Shown here: piece after piece, positions 1-6,205 of the stretch
How positions within the stretch are numbered: the first letter of the stretch is position 1
How the letters are laid out: every line of letters begins with the position of its first letter
Source: Candidatus Moraniibacteriota bacterium
GTDB taxonomy: Bacteria > Patescibacteriota > Minisyncoccia > Moranbacterales > UBA2206
Length of the DNA: 6,281 nucleotides
Direction of reading: 5' to 3'
Assembly (NCBI GenBank): GCA_003534085.1
Contig: DQBY01000110.1
Coordinates: 1-6,281, forward strand
Program-made: the position numbers and the translations under genes
The notes under the pieces: model-generated
Database searches by the model: none
What the model was told of the DNA's origin: nothing
What the model saw: the letters and a program-made list of their open reading frames with translations, nothing else

Positions 1-1299
<1,299 letters not shown>

Positions 1300-1495
1300 A
1301 AGTTTATACTGGCAATAAAAACTTGCGTTTTAAATTGCTCAGATTATTAAATTTAAATGATTGCAAAAAATAGTTCCTAAATCCAAATTTCAAAGCTCTA
1401 AATCCCAAACAAATCCAAAATCCAAATTTTTAAATTTTGAATTTTGGAATTTGTGATTTATTTGGAATTTGTTATTTTGGATTTTGAAATTTCTT
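1300..1495. repeat. rpoB-rpoC spacer with AT-rich imperfect inverted repeat
   Basis: The spacer holds no gene. Most of it (about 1379-1493) is a low-complexity inverted repeat built from words like ATCCAAAAT and their complements. The outer arms AAATTTCAAA (1385-1394) and TTTGAAATTT (1483-1492) pair perfectly over 10 bp. The inner arms 1411-1421 and 1441-1452 pair over 11 bp with one bulged base, around an A/T-rich loop. The right arm is longer by roughly 14 nt, so the middle part is irregular. The outer arm ends 3 nt after the rpoB stop codon. In the rpoB-rpoC transcript this could fold into a long weak hairpin. The stems are almost all A-U and the T run beyond it (about 1365-1370, read on the minus strand) is distant, so I do not call it a terminator. 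The remaining 1300-1378 is AT-rich; I see no convincing promoter for rpoC there. Confidence 0.7.
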
Positions 1496-4400
1496 TTAGT
1501 CTCTTCCAGCTTTCTCAAATTCATCTCCTTCATCTTCGCTTTTGACTCCGGTAAGCTCGACATTCAAACCGAGGCCTTTCAATTCGTTCACAAGCACGTT
1601 GAAGGAAGTAGGGATGTTCGGACTCTTGATCACTTCTCCCTTGATGATAGATTCATATGCTTTGCTTCTTCCCATCACATCATCAGATTTGATCGTCAGC
1701 ATTTCTTGCAAAGTATAAGCCGCTCCGTATCCTTCCAGCGCCCACACTTCCATTTCTCCGAATCTCTGTCCTCCGAACTGAGCTTTTCCTCCAAGAGGCT
1801 GCTGGGTGATCAAAGAGTACGGTCCGATGGAGCGCATATGTATCTTGTCATCCACCAAATGATGGAGCTTCATGATGTACTGCACGCCCACGGTCGATTC
1901 ATTGTCAAAATATTCTCCGGTTCTTCCGTTGACCAATTTGATCTTTCCTGTTTCAGGCAATCCGGCATTGACCAATTCTCCTCTGATCTGCGCTTCAGTC
2001 ACTCCTTCAAGAGCCGGAGTCGCAGCCTTGTAACCGAGTTTCAATGCGGCCCATCCCAGATGAGTTTCCAAGATCTGTCCGATGTTCATACGGGAAGCGA
2101 TACCCAACGGATTCAAAATCATATCCACCGGAGTTCCGTCCGGAAGGTATGGCATGTCCTCGACTGGAGCCACTCTCGAAATGACACCTTTATTTCCATG
2201 GCGTCCGGCCAATTTGTCTCCGACAGAAATTTTTTTGAGCTGAGCGACAGATACCTGGATCTGCTGGATCACGCCGGTTGAAAGCTTGTCGCCTTGTTCT
2301 CTTGAAAAAATCTTTATGTCAACAACTTTTCCGTATTCTCCATGAGGAAGATACAGGGAACTGTCTTTGACGTCTCGAGATTTTTCTCCGAAAATCGCTC
2401 TGAGCAATCTTTCTTCAGAAGTCAGGTCGCCTTCGCCTTTCGGTGAGATCTTTCCGCAAAGGATGTCGCCTGAAGAAACTTCCGCACCGATGCGGATGAT
2501 TCCGGTTTCATCCAGATTTTTCAATCTTTCTTCTCCGATGTTCGGGATATCTCGAGTTATGACTTCGGGTCCCAGCTTTGTGTCTCGCACATCGATAGAA
2601 AAATCTTCGATATGTATCGAGCTGTATCGATCGTCTTGGACCAATTTTTCAGAAATGATGATGGCATCTTCATAGTTTGATCCTTCCCACGGAACAAAAG
2701 CGATCAGAATGTTCTGTCCGAGTGAAAGTTCTCCGTGATCGGTCGAAGCGCCGTCAGCCAAAAGCTGTCCCTTCTTCACGATGTCATCCTTCTTCACGCG
2801 AGGGATCTGATTCATCGAAGTGAAGGCGTTTGATTTCACGAAGCTTTGCAATCTGTATTCTCTCTTTATGTATGGTTTCTTCGCGCCGGCCCGCTTCGCC
2901 GGAGCTTCAGCGAGGCGAGCAGGAGCTTCTTCTTTTACGATTATATGATCAGCGTCAACTTCCACAACTTCTCCGGCTTGTTTTGCAATCACAACTTGTC
3001 CGGAATCAGCAGCCGCCTTGTCTTCAATACCCGTTCCGACCAACGGAGCTTGCGGTTTCACGCAGGACACAGCCTGGCGTTGCATGTTTGAACCCATCAA
3101 AGCACGGTTGGCATCATCGTGTTCCAGGAAAGGAATGAGCGAGGTTGCGACAGAGATCATCTGCTTCGCTGACACATCGACAAAATCAATTTTTTCAGCT
3201 TCAATTTCAGCCGCATGTCCCTTGACTCTGGCTTCAACCAAACCTGCTTGAATATTTCCGTGCTCATCCAGATTGATTCCGGCATGCGCGATATTCTTTC
3301 TGTCTTCGACGGTCGCGTTGACATATTCGATCTCACGGCTGACCCATGGTTTTATTTTTACGGTCTTTATTTTTTTATCCTTCGCGATTTCTTTCGCCAA
3401 ATTCTCATCAATCATAGTTCCGGCTTTCGCTCCGGCTCGCTCCGCCGTAGCGACAGCGAGGCGAGCAATGTCTTCATCTAAAACTTTATTTACCAATTTC
3501 TCAGCGTCGTTTTCCATTTCGCGATACACTTTCAAATACGGAGTTTCCAAAAATCCGAATTCATTCACTTTCGCGTATGTCGCCAAATGTCCTACCAGAC
3601 CGATATTCGGACCTTCCGGAGTTTCCACCGGACAAATTCTTCCGTAATGGGAATGATGAACATCTCGAACTTCAAATCCGGCCCGTTCTCGAGTAAGACC
3701 TCCCGGTCCCATCGCTGAAAGGCGCCTTTTGTGTTCCAACTCAGCCAATGGATTCACCTGATCCATGAATTGTGACAGCTGTGAACTTGCAAAAAATTCC
3801 TTGATGGAAGCAGCCACCGGTCTTGAGTTGATCAATTGTCCCGGCACCACTGTTTCAATGTCGCAAGTACTCATCCTGTCTTTAATGTTTCTCGCCATTC
3901 GAGCCAGACCGACTCGCAATTTGTTCTGCACCAATTCGCCGACAGCGCGGACGCGTCGATTTCCGAGGTGATCGATATCATCAGCAATCGCAACTGGATC
4001 ATTGTTTAATCGGATAATTTCTTTGATGATTGAAATCAGATCTTCGCGCATCAAAATCCTGTGCGCTTCGTCGTTCGGAAAATTCAGTTCCAATCTTTGG
4101 TTCAAACGATATCGTCCCACGTCTCCGAAGTCATACCTTTCAAAATCAAAAAACATCGCGTCAATCATCGATTTCGCGTTTTCTTCAGTGGCCAAATCAC
4201 CCGGACGGATTCTTTTGTATACTTCCTTGTATCCTTCTCCCTGGCTCTTCGCTACATCCTTAGCGATAGTCTGGTCGATATATCTGGTTTCACCATTGTC
4301 AGCATCCGTGAAAAGATCCAAGATCTGCTTGTCGGTTGAATATCCAAAAGCCCGCAACAGCGAAGTTACAGGAACTTTTCTTTTTCTGTCGATTTTTACT

Positions 4401-4966
4401 GAAAGCACTCCGTCAAAATCTGTGTCAATTTCCAGCCACGCTCCGCGGTTCGGGATGATTTTCGCTCCGAAAAGCTTCTTTCCTTTTTGGTATTCCATCG
4501 TAAAGAAAACGCCGGGACTTCTGATAAGCTGGCTGACAACGACTCTTTCCACGCCGTTGATGATGAAGGTTCCCCGTTCAGTCATGATCGGGAAGTCCCC
4601 AAGATAGATTTCTTGTTCCTTTATTTCTCCGGTTCTCTTGATCAAGAGCTTAACTTTGCATCGAAGAGGGGCTTCAAAAGATATGTTCTTGTTTTTCGCG
4701 GTTACTTCGTCGTATTTCGGTTCGTCGAGATAATAATCTTCGAAAAATAATTCCAAATCTTTGCCCGTGAAATCAGTCACGGGATTCACCTCTTTCAAAA
4801 GATCCTTCAAGCCCTTTTCCAGGAACCAATCGTATGAATTGATCTGCACTTCGATCAGGTTCGGCAGGGAAACCATTGAGAACTTCTTGAAAAATTTTCT
4901 TTTGGAAAGAGAGGAGCCAAAGCTGAAGGCTTCCTTAACCTTCAATTCTTTCGATGTTTTAAGCAT
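1496..4966 (-). CDS. rpoB: RNA polymerase beta subunit (RpoB), complete
   Basis: Beta subunit of RNA polymerase; with beta' it forms the active-site cleft. The gene is complete at 1156 residues, shorter than E. coli RpoB (1342) and near the size of RpoB proteins without large lineage insertions. Landmarks in order: protrusion/lobe with FPIMTERGTFIINGVERVVVSQLIRSPGVFF at about 125-155; the rifampicin pocket SSQLSQFMDQ at 394-403 and HKRRLSAMGPGGLTRERAGF at 412-431, followed by CPVETPEGPNIGL; PWEGSNYEDAIIISE at 759-773 with acidic pair E766/D767; the active-site lysines K918 and K926 in VGDKLAGRHGNKGV; and the C-terminal GQRFGEMEVWALEGYGAAYTLQEMLT at 1066-1091, which packs against beta'. The residues matching E. 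coli Q513, D516, H526, R529 and S531 are the usual ones (Q399, D402, H412, R415, S417), so no rifampicin-resistance change is visible at these five. Two related alanine/arginine-rich peptides at 501-514 and 683-696 come from palindromic repeats. The ATG at 4964-4966 is chosen from the N-terminal alignment; there is no clear Shine-Dalgarno sequence. Confidence 0.99.
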   Translation of the reverse strand: MLKTSKELKVKEAFSFGSSLSKRKFFKKFSMVSLPNLIEVQINSYDWFLEKGLKDLLKEVNPVTDFTGKDLELFFEDYYLDEPKYDEVTAKNKNISFEAPLRCKVKLLIKRTGEIKEQEIYLGDFPIMTERGTFIINGVERVVVSQLIRSPGVFFTMEYQKGKKLFGAKIIPNRGAWLEIDTDFDGVLSVKIDRKRKVPVTSLLRAFGYSTDKQILDLFTDADNGETRYIDQTIAKDVAKSQGEGYKEVYKRIRPGDLATEENAKSMIDAMFFDFERYDFGDVGRYRLNQRLELNFPNDEAHRILMREDLISIIKEIIRLNNDPVAIADDIDHLGNRRVRAVGELVQNKLRVGLARMARNIKDRMSTCDIETVVPGQLINSRPVAASIKEFFASSQLSQFMDQVNPLAELEHKRRLSAMGPGGLTRERAGFEVRDVHHSHYGRICPVETPEGPNIGLVGHLATYAKVNEFGFLETPYLKVYREMENDAEKLVNKVLDEDIARLAVATAERAGAKAGTMIDENLAKEIAKDKKIKTVKIKPWVSREIEYVNATVEDRKNIAHAGINLDEHGNIQAGLVEARVKGHAAEIEAEKIDFVDVSAKQMISVATSLIPFLEHDDANRALMGSNMQRQAVSCVKPQAPLVGTGIEDKAAADSGQVVIAKQAGEVVEVDADHIIVKEEAPARLAEAPAKRAGAKKPYIKREYRLQSFVKSNAFTSMNQIPRVKKDDIVKKGQLLADGASTDHGELSLGQNILIAFVPWEGSNYEDAIIISEKLVQDDRYSSIHIEDFSIDVRDTKLGPEVITRDIPNIGEERLKNLDETGIIRIGAEVSSGDILCGKISPKGEGDLTSEERLLRAIFGEKSRDVKDSSLYLPHGEYGKVVDIKIFSREQGDKLSTGVIQQIQVSVAQLKKISVGDKLAGRHGNKGVISRVAPVEDMPYLPDGTPVDMILNPLGIASRMNIGQILETHLGWAALKLGYKAATPALEGVTEAQIRGELVNAGLPETGKIKLVNGRTGEYFDNESTVGVQYIMKLHHLVDDKIHMRSIGPYSLITQQPLGGKAQFGGQRFGEMEVWALEGYGAAYTLQEMLTIKSDDVMGRSKAYESIIKGEVIKSPNIPTSFNVLVNELKGLGLNVELTGVKSEDEGDEFEKAGRD
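2889..2920. repeat. In-frame palindromic element in rpoB, copy 1
   Basis: A 32-bp GC-rich palindrome inside rpoB. The arms GCCCGCTTCGC (2889-2899) and GCGAGGCGAGC (2910-2920) pair at 10 of 11 positions, counting one wobble, around a 10-nt loop. It matches the element at 3435-3466 at 27 of 32 positions. On the rpoB strand it is read from a codon boundary at residue 683 and yields ARLAEAPAKRA, continuing as GAK. It sits in the variable linker between the AKQAGEVVEVDADHIIV strand and YRLQSFVKSN, where RpoB proteins differ in length, so the insertion should be tolerated. Confidence 0.85.
3435..3466. repeat. In-frame palindromic element in rpoB, copy 2
   Basis: Second copy of the 32-bp palindrome, in the same orientation and the same reading frame as the copy at 2889-2920. 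The arms GCTCGCTCCGC (3435-3445) and GCGAGGCGAGC (3456-3466) pair at 10 of 11 positions with one wobble. It begins exactly at codon 501 and encodes ARLAVATAERA, continuing as GAK, so 11 of 14 residues match the other copy. Similarity extends about 9-10 bp past the left end (TTTCGCTCCG here, CTTCGCGCCG in the other copy). It lies in a loop after the YLKVYREMENDAEKLVNKVL segment, where RpoB length is variable. Confidence 0.85.
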
Positions 4967-4982
4967 AAAAATACGCCCATTC

Positions 4983-5028
4983 TTACTTATTTCGTTATCC
5001 CGAGCACTCGGGACTAAGAAATAAGTAA
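4983..5028 (-). promoter_or_regulatory. Long hairpin just upstream of the rpoB start codon
   Basis: TTACTTATTTC (4983-4993) and GAAATAAGTAA (5018-5028) pair perfectly over 11 bp. Inside, TTA/TAA (4995-4997 and 5015-5017) and the palindrome TCCCGAG-CA-CTCGGGA (4998-5013) extend the stem, with two single-base bulges (4994 and 5014). The hairpin ends 16 nt before the rpoB ATG, so in the mRNA it would sit next to the ribosome entry region. It could act as a translational control element or be an inserted palindrome; the sequence alone does not decide. Confidence 0.7.
4998..5013. repeat. TCCCGAG-NN-CTCGGGA palindrome, copy 1
   Basis: Perfect 7-bp inverted repeat with centre CA, forming the tip of the hairpin in front of rpoB. 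The same 16-mer with centre TA recurs at 5942-5957, so 15 of 16 bases match. It is a likely member of a small dispersed palindrome family. Confidence 0.65.
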
Positions 5029-5075
5029 AGCGATGAGTTGAAATTTAGGATTATTTAATTTATTTGATTGTGTTG

Positions 5076-5131
5076 AAGCAAAATTTTGATTTGTTTACCC
5101 GATCGCTTTTCAGCGGAAGGATATTTTGCTT
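5076..5131 (-). promoter_or_regulatory. Stem-loop in the rpoB leader
   Basis: AAGCAAAAT (5076-5084) and ATTTTGCTT (5123-5131) form a perfect 9-bp stem. Within it, 5104-5107 and 5112-5115 pair (CGCT/AGCG), which on the rpoB strand gives a 4-bp stem closed by a GAAA tetraloop. It lies inside the predicted rpoB 5' untranslated region. No known leader family is recognised. Confidence 0.45.
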
Positions 5132-5143
5132 TGATTAAGGCCT

Positions 5144-5175
5144 GCCCACAATGCTTCGCAAGCGATGCATTGGGC
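5144..5175 (-). promoter_or_regulatory. GC-rich stem-loop in the rpoB leader
   Basis: The stem is built from GCCC/GGGC (5144-5147 and 5172-5175), AATGC/GCATT (5150-5154 and 5167-5171) and TCG/CGA (5156-5158 and 5163-5165), closed by a CAAG loop, with a 2-nt bulge and one mismatch. On the rpoB strand no T run follows, so it is not a terminator there. It is either a leader RNA structure or another palindromic insertion. Confidence 0.5.
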
Positions 5176-5237
5176 CATTTTTCACCCTTTGGACCTAATT
5201 CATGAAGAAGAGTAGTATTCAAGCAGTTTTTAAACTA

Positions 5238-5284
5238 CTTGACAAATGTATATCAATTATAAGCCTTTTCTGCAACTTGTCAAG
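5238..5284. promoter_or_regulatory. Inverted repeat spanning the rpoB promoter
   Basis: CTTGACAA (5238-5245) and TTGTCAAG (5277-5284) are exact reverse complements 31 bp apart. One arm contains the -35 hexamer and the other starts a few bases past the predicted transcription start. The pair could be an operator; it could also be coincidence, because the TTGACA of the -35 box accounts for most of one arm. Confidence 0.35.
5256..5283 (-). promoter_or_regulatory. Consensus housekeeping promoter for rpoB-rpoC
   Basis: On the minus strand there is a perfect -35 TTGACA (5278-5283), a 16-bp spacer and a perfect -10 TATAAT (5256-5261). The predicted start is near 5249, giving an rpoB leader of about 283 nt. 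It points into rpoB and no other gene lies between. This is the best sigma70-type promoter in the window. Confidence 0.85.
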
Positions 5285-5460
5285 AAGAGAAGTTCTTTAT
5301 TTGAAAAAATTATTCACTTTGAAACTTTTTGGCTTGTCTAAAGCAAATAGCTGAAATTTATATTTTATCCATCGGTCTACAATCTGAGTTATACTCGAGT
5401 TATCCACAGATTGTCGCGTATCGCACATCATGGATCGTGAATCGGTAATGTGCGTGAGTT
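5284..5460. other. Gene-free AT-rich region upstream of the rpoB promoter
   Basis: No open frame here looks like a gene. It holds a DnaA box 9-mer (5400-5408) next to the 8-bp palindrome ACTCGAGT (5393-5400). It also holds a hairpin with the perfect 7-bp stem CGCACAT/ATGTGCG (5422-5428 and 5448-5454). The hairpin lies 7 bp before the four-armed repeat and is not followed by a T run on either strand. Confidence 0.5.
5400..5408 (+). promoter_or_regulatory. DnaA box 9-mer TTATCCACA
   Basis: Exact match to the strong E. coli DnaA box, about 117 bp upstream of the rpoB -35 box. No cluster of further perfect boxes is seen, so it does not by itself mark a replication origin. A single site could bind DnaA as a regulator or be chance. 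Confidence 0.35.
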
Positions 5461-5583
5461 GGACACTTGATGTCTTTGAGCGCTTTTTTCATGTGGACAT
5501 CAAGTGTCTTTATGAGCCCGATAACTCAGCAGTCAAAGACATTCGGTGTCCACCCGAAAAGCATTTAAAGACACCAAATGTCC
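5461..5583. repeat. Four-armed GGACA-N5-TGTCTTT element, copy 1
   Basis: Four 17-bp arms share GGACA-N5-TGTCTTT: A 5461-5477 and B 5495-5511 face forward, C 5535-5551 and D 5567-5583 face backward. The central five bases are CTTGA in A and TCAAG in B, exact reverse complements; read in the arm direction they are CCGAA in C and TTTGG in D, reverse complements with one change. A:B therefore has a perfect 13-bp stem and C:D a 13-bp stem with one mismatch. A:D and B:C can also pair, giving one long nested hairpin. The segment from C to D (49 bp) is identical to the copy at 6080-6128, while the spacers A-B and B-C differ. Confidence 0.85.
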
Positions 5584-5603
5584 GGCGCTTTCGTCGCCGA
5601 ATT

Positions 5604-5624
5604 TCCTAAAGCCGGGCTTTAGGA
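5604..5624 (-). repeat. AAAGC-NNN-GCTTT palindrome forming the end of the TsaB-like gene
   Basis: TCCTAAAGC-CGG-GCTTTAGGA is a perfect 9-bp stem with a 3-nt loop. It contains the TAG stop codon and the last codons (PKARL) of the 91-residue gene. Its core AAAGC-NNN-GCTTT recurs at 5897-5909, 5920-5932 and 5967-5979. No T run follows on the gene strand, so it is a weak candidate for a terminator. Confidence 0.6.
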
Positions 5625-5881
5625 TTGGCATAGTTCCACGCCTCCGCCACAGTTTTTGCTATTCTATATGAAGTAAAGTTCTCGCCAATATCCGACTTCA
5701 CCTCAATTTTCTCGATATTCTCAGCCCCTAAGCTGTTTTTGGCAAGCATTTCATCGATGCTCGGCAACAATCGCTCCGAAAGCTGCTTTTCTTCCGCAAA
5801 TTCAAAAGTATCAAGGACCTTGTCCTGATCCTTCAATAAAAGCGTAATCTGCTTATTTTCGATCTGTATTTCAATAATCAT
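5606..5881 (-). CDS. Small TsaB-like protein (N-terminal part of the fold only)
   Basis: A 91-residue protein that resembles the first third to half of TsaB, the non-catalytic partner of TsaD in threonylcarbamoyl-adenosine (t6A) tRNA modification. TsaB is normally above 200 residues. Matching features are a beta-rich start (MIIEIQIENKQITLLL, then KVLDTFEF), an LSERLLPSIDEML helix at 34-46, ENIEKIEV at 54-61, and FTSYRIAKTVAEAWNYA at 69-85 in place of the family's SFTGLRIG-type segment. The usual DTS near the N-terminus is replaced by EIQ, and the GPG before SFTG is missing (DIGEN here). It may be a reduced paralogue or a decayed, truncated gene; the frame has no internal stop. The ATG at 5879-5881 fits the family start; a TTG at 5894-5896 would add five residues. 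No Shine-Dalgarno sequence is visible. Its last residues, PKARL, and its stop codon come from a palindrome. Family assignment is from sequence resemblance only, and function is uncertain. Confidence 0.65.
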   Translation of the reverse strand: MIIEIQIENKQITLLLKDQDKVLDTFEFAEEKQLSERLLPSIDEMLAKNSLGAENIEKIEVKSDIGENFTSYRIAKTVAEAWNYANPKARL

Positions 5882-5896
5882 AGCCGTTGGTTTCAA

Positions 5897-5979
5897 AAAG
5901 CTTGGCTTTGCGGGATTGAAAAGCTTGGCTTTGAGGAGGAGTCCCGAGTACTCGGGACGACGGGGAAAAGCCGAGCTTT
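5897..5979. repeat. Cluster of three AAAGC-NNN-GCTTT palindromes upstream of the TsaB-like gene
   Basis: AAAGC-TTG-GCTTT occurs at 5897-5909 and again at 5920-5932; AAAGC-CGA-GCTTT occurs at 5967-5979. A TCCCGAG palindrome lies between the last two. All would fall in the 5' leader of the TsaB-like gene if it is transcribed from the promoter at 6140-6148. Confidence 0.6.
5941..5958. repeat. TCCCGAG-NN-CTCGGGA palindrome, copy 2
   Basis: GTCCCGAG-TA-CTCGGGAC is a perfect 18-bp palindrome. Its inner 16 bp match the palindrome in front of rpoB (4998-5013) except for one central base. Confidence 0.7.
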
Positions 5980-6007
5980 AGTTAATTTTCCGAGGGTTGC
6001 GCGGGCA

Positions 6008-6128
6008 GGACACTTGATGTCTTTGGTTTGCCTCTTCGTTGGACATCGAGTGTCTTTGGATGCCCTGCGCCAGCCGATTAAAGACATTCGGTGTCCACCC
6101 GAAAAGCATTTAAAGACACCAAATGTCC
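6008..6128. repeat. Four-armed GGACA-N5-TGTCTTT element, copy 2
   Basis: Same layout and orientation as the copy at 5461-5583: arms A 6008-6024, B 6041-6057, C 6080-6096 and D 6112-6128. Arms A, C and D are identical to the first copy, and B has one change (TCGAG centre). The A-B and B-C spacers differ in sequence but are almost equal in length (16 and 22 here, 17 and 23 there). The 49 bp from C to D are identical. The two copies are direct repeats around the TsaB-like gene, and this copy lies in that gene's predicted leader. Confidence 0.85.
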
Positions 6129-6139
6129 AGTTCTTCCCA

Positions 6140-6148
6140 ATTATACCA
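6140..6148 (-). promoter_or_regulatory. Extended -10 promoter for the TsaB-like gene
   Basis: On the minus strand the sequence reads TGGTATAAT, a perfect extended -10 (TG-N-TATAAT). No good -35 is seen at the usual distance, where the T run of the upstream terminator lies, but an extended -10 can work without one. The predicted start is near 6133, giving a leader of about 250 nt that carries the four-armed repeat and the small palindromes. Confidence 0.55.
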
Positions 6149-6157
6149 TCTCCGCCC

Positions 6158-6188
6158 AAAAACAAAACCAGCCTTTTGGAAGGGCTGG
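6158..6188 (-). terminator. Rho-independent terminator of the gene at the right edge
   Basis: On the minus strand CCAGCC (6183-6188) pairs with GGCTGG (6168-6173), with two more A-T pairs inside, followed directly by TTTTGTTTTT (6158-6167). It lies 18 nt after the stop codon at 6206-6208 and just upstream of the extended -10 promoter. Confidence 0.8.
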
Positions 6189-6205
6189 CCTTAATTGATT
6201 AATTT

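Noticed and set aside
1320..1372. Separate promoter for rpoC
   Set aside because: TTGCAA and TAATCT can be found on the minus strand but 14 bp apart, too short for a normal promoter.
1469..2281. 270-codon open frame on the plus strand
   Set aside because: Lies antisense over the conserved C-terminal part of rpoB; its product is low in recognisable pattern and reflects rpoB codon structure.
4002..4607. 201-codon open frame on the plus strand
   Set aside because: Antisense to well conserved rpoB sequence, with no promoter or family resemblance.
5144..5183. Plus-strand rho-independent terminator
   Set aside because: The stem is followed by a short T run on the plus strand, but no plus-strand gene exists upstream and the stem has bulges.
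5239..5267. Plus-strand promoter starting with TTGACA
   Set aside because: No -10 hexamer at 16-18 bp and no gene to serve; the hexamer is the other arm of the inverted repeat around the rpoB promoter.
5882..5896. TTG start five codons upstream for the TsaB-like gene
   Set aside because: The added residues MKPTA do not fit the family start, and there is no Shine-Dalgarno sequence favouring it over the ATG at 5879-5881.
5461..6128. CRISPR array
   Set aside because: Arms recur with variable spacers, but they alternate in orientation, the spacers are only 15-23 nt, there are just four arms per unit, and no cas gene is present.
5893..6165. 90-codon open frame on the minus strand
   Set aside because: Runs through the four-armed repeat and palindromes; the repeated DTRCP/DIKCP-like words are only the translated repeat arms.
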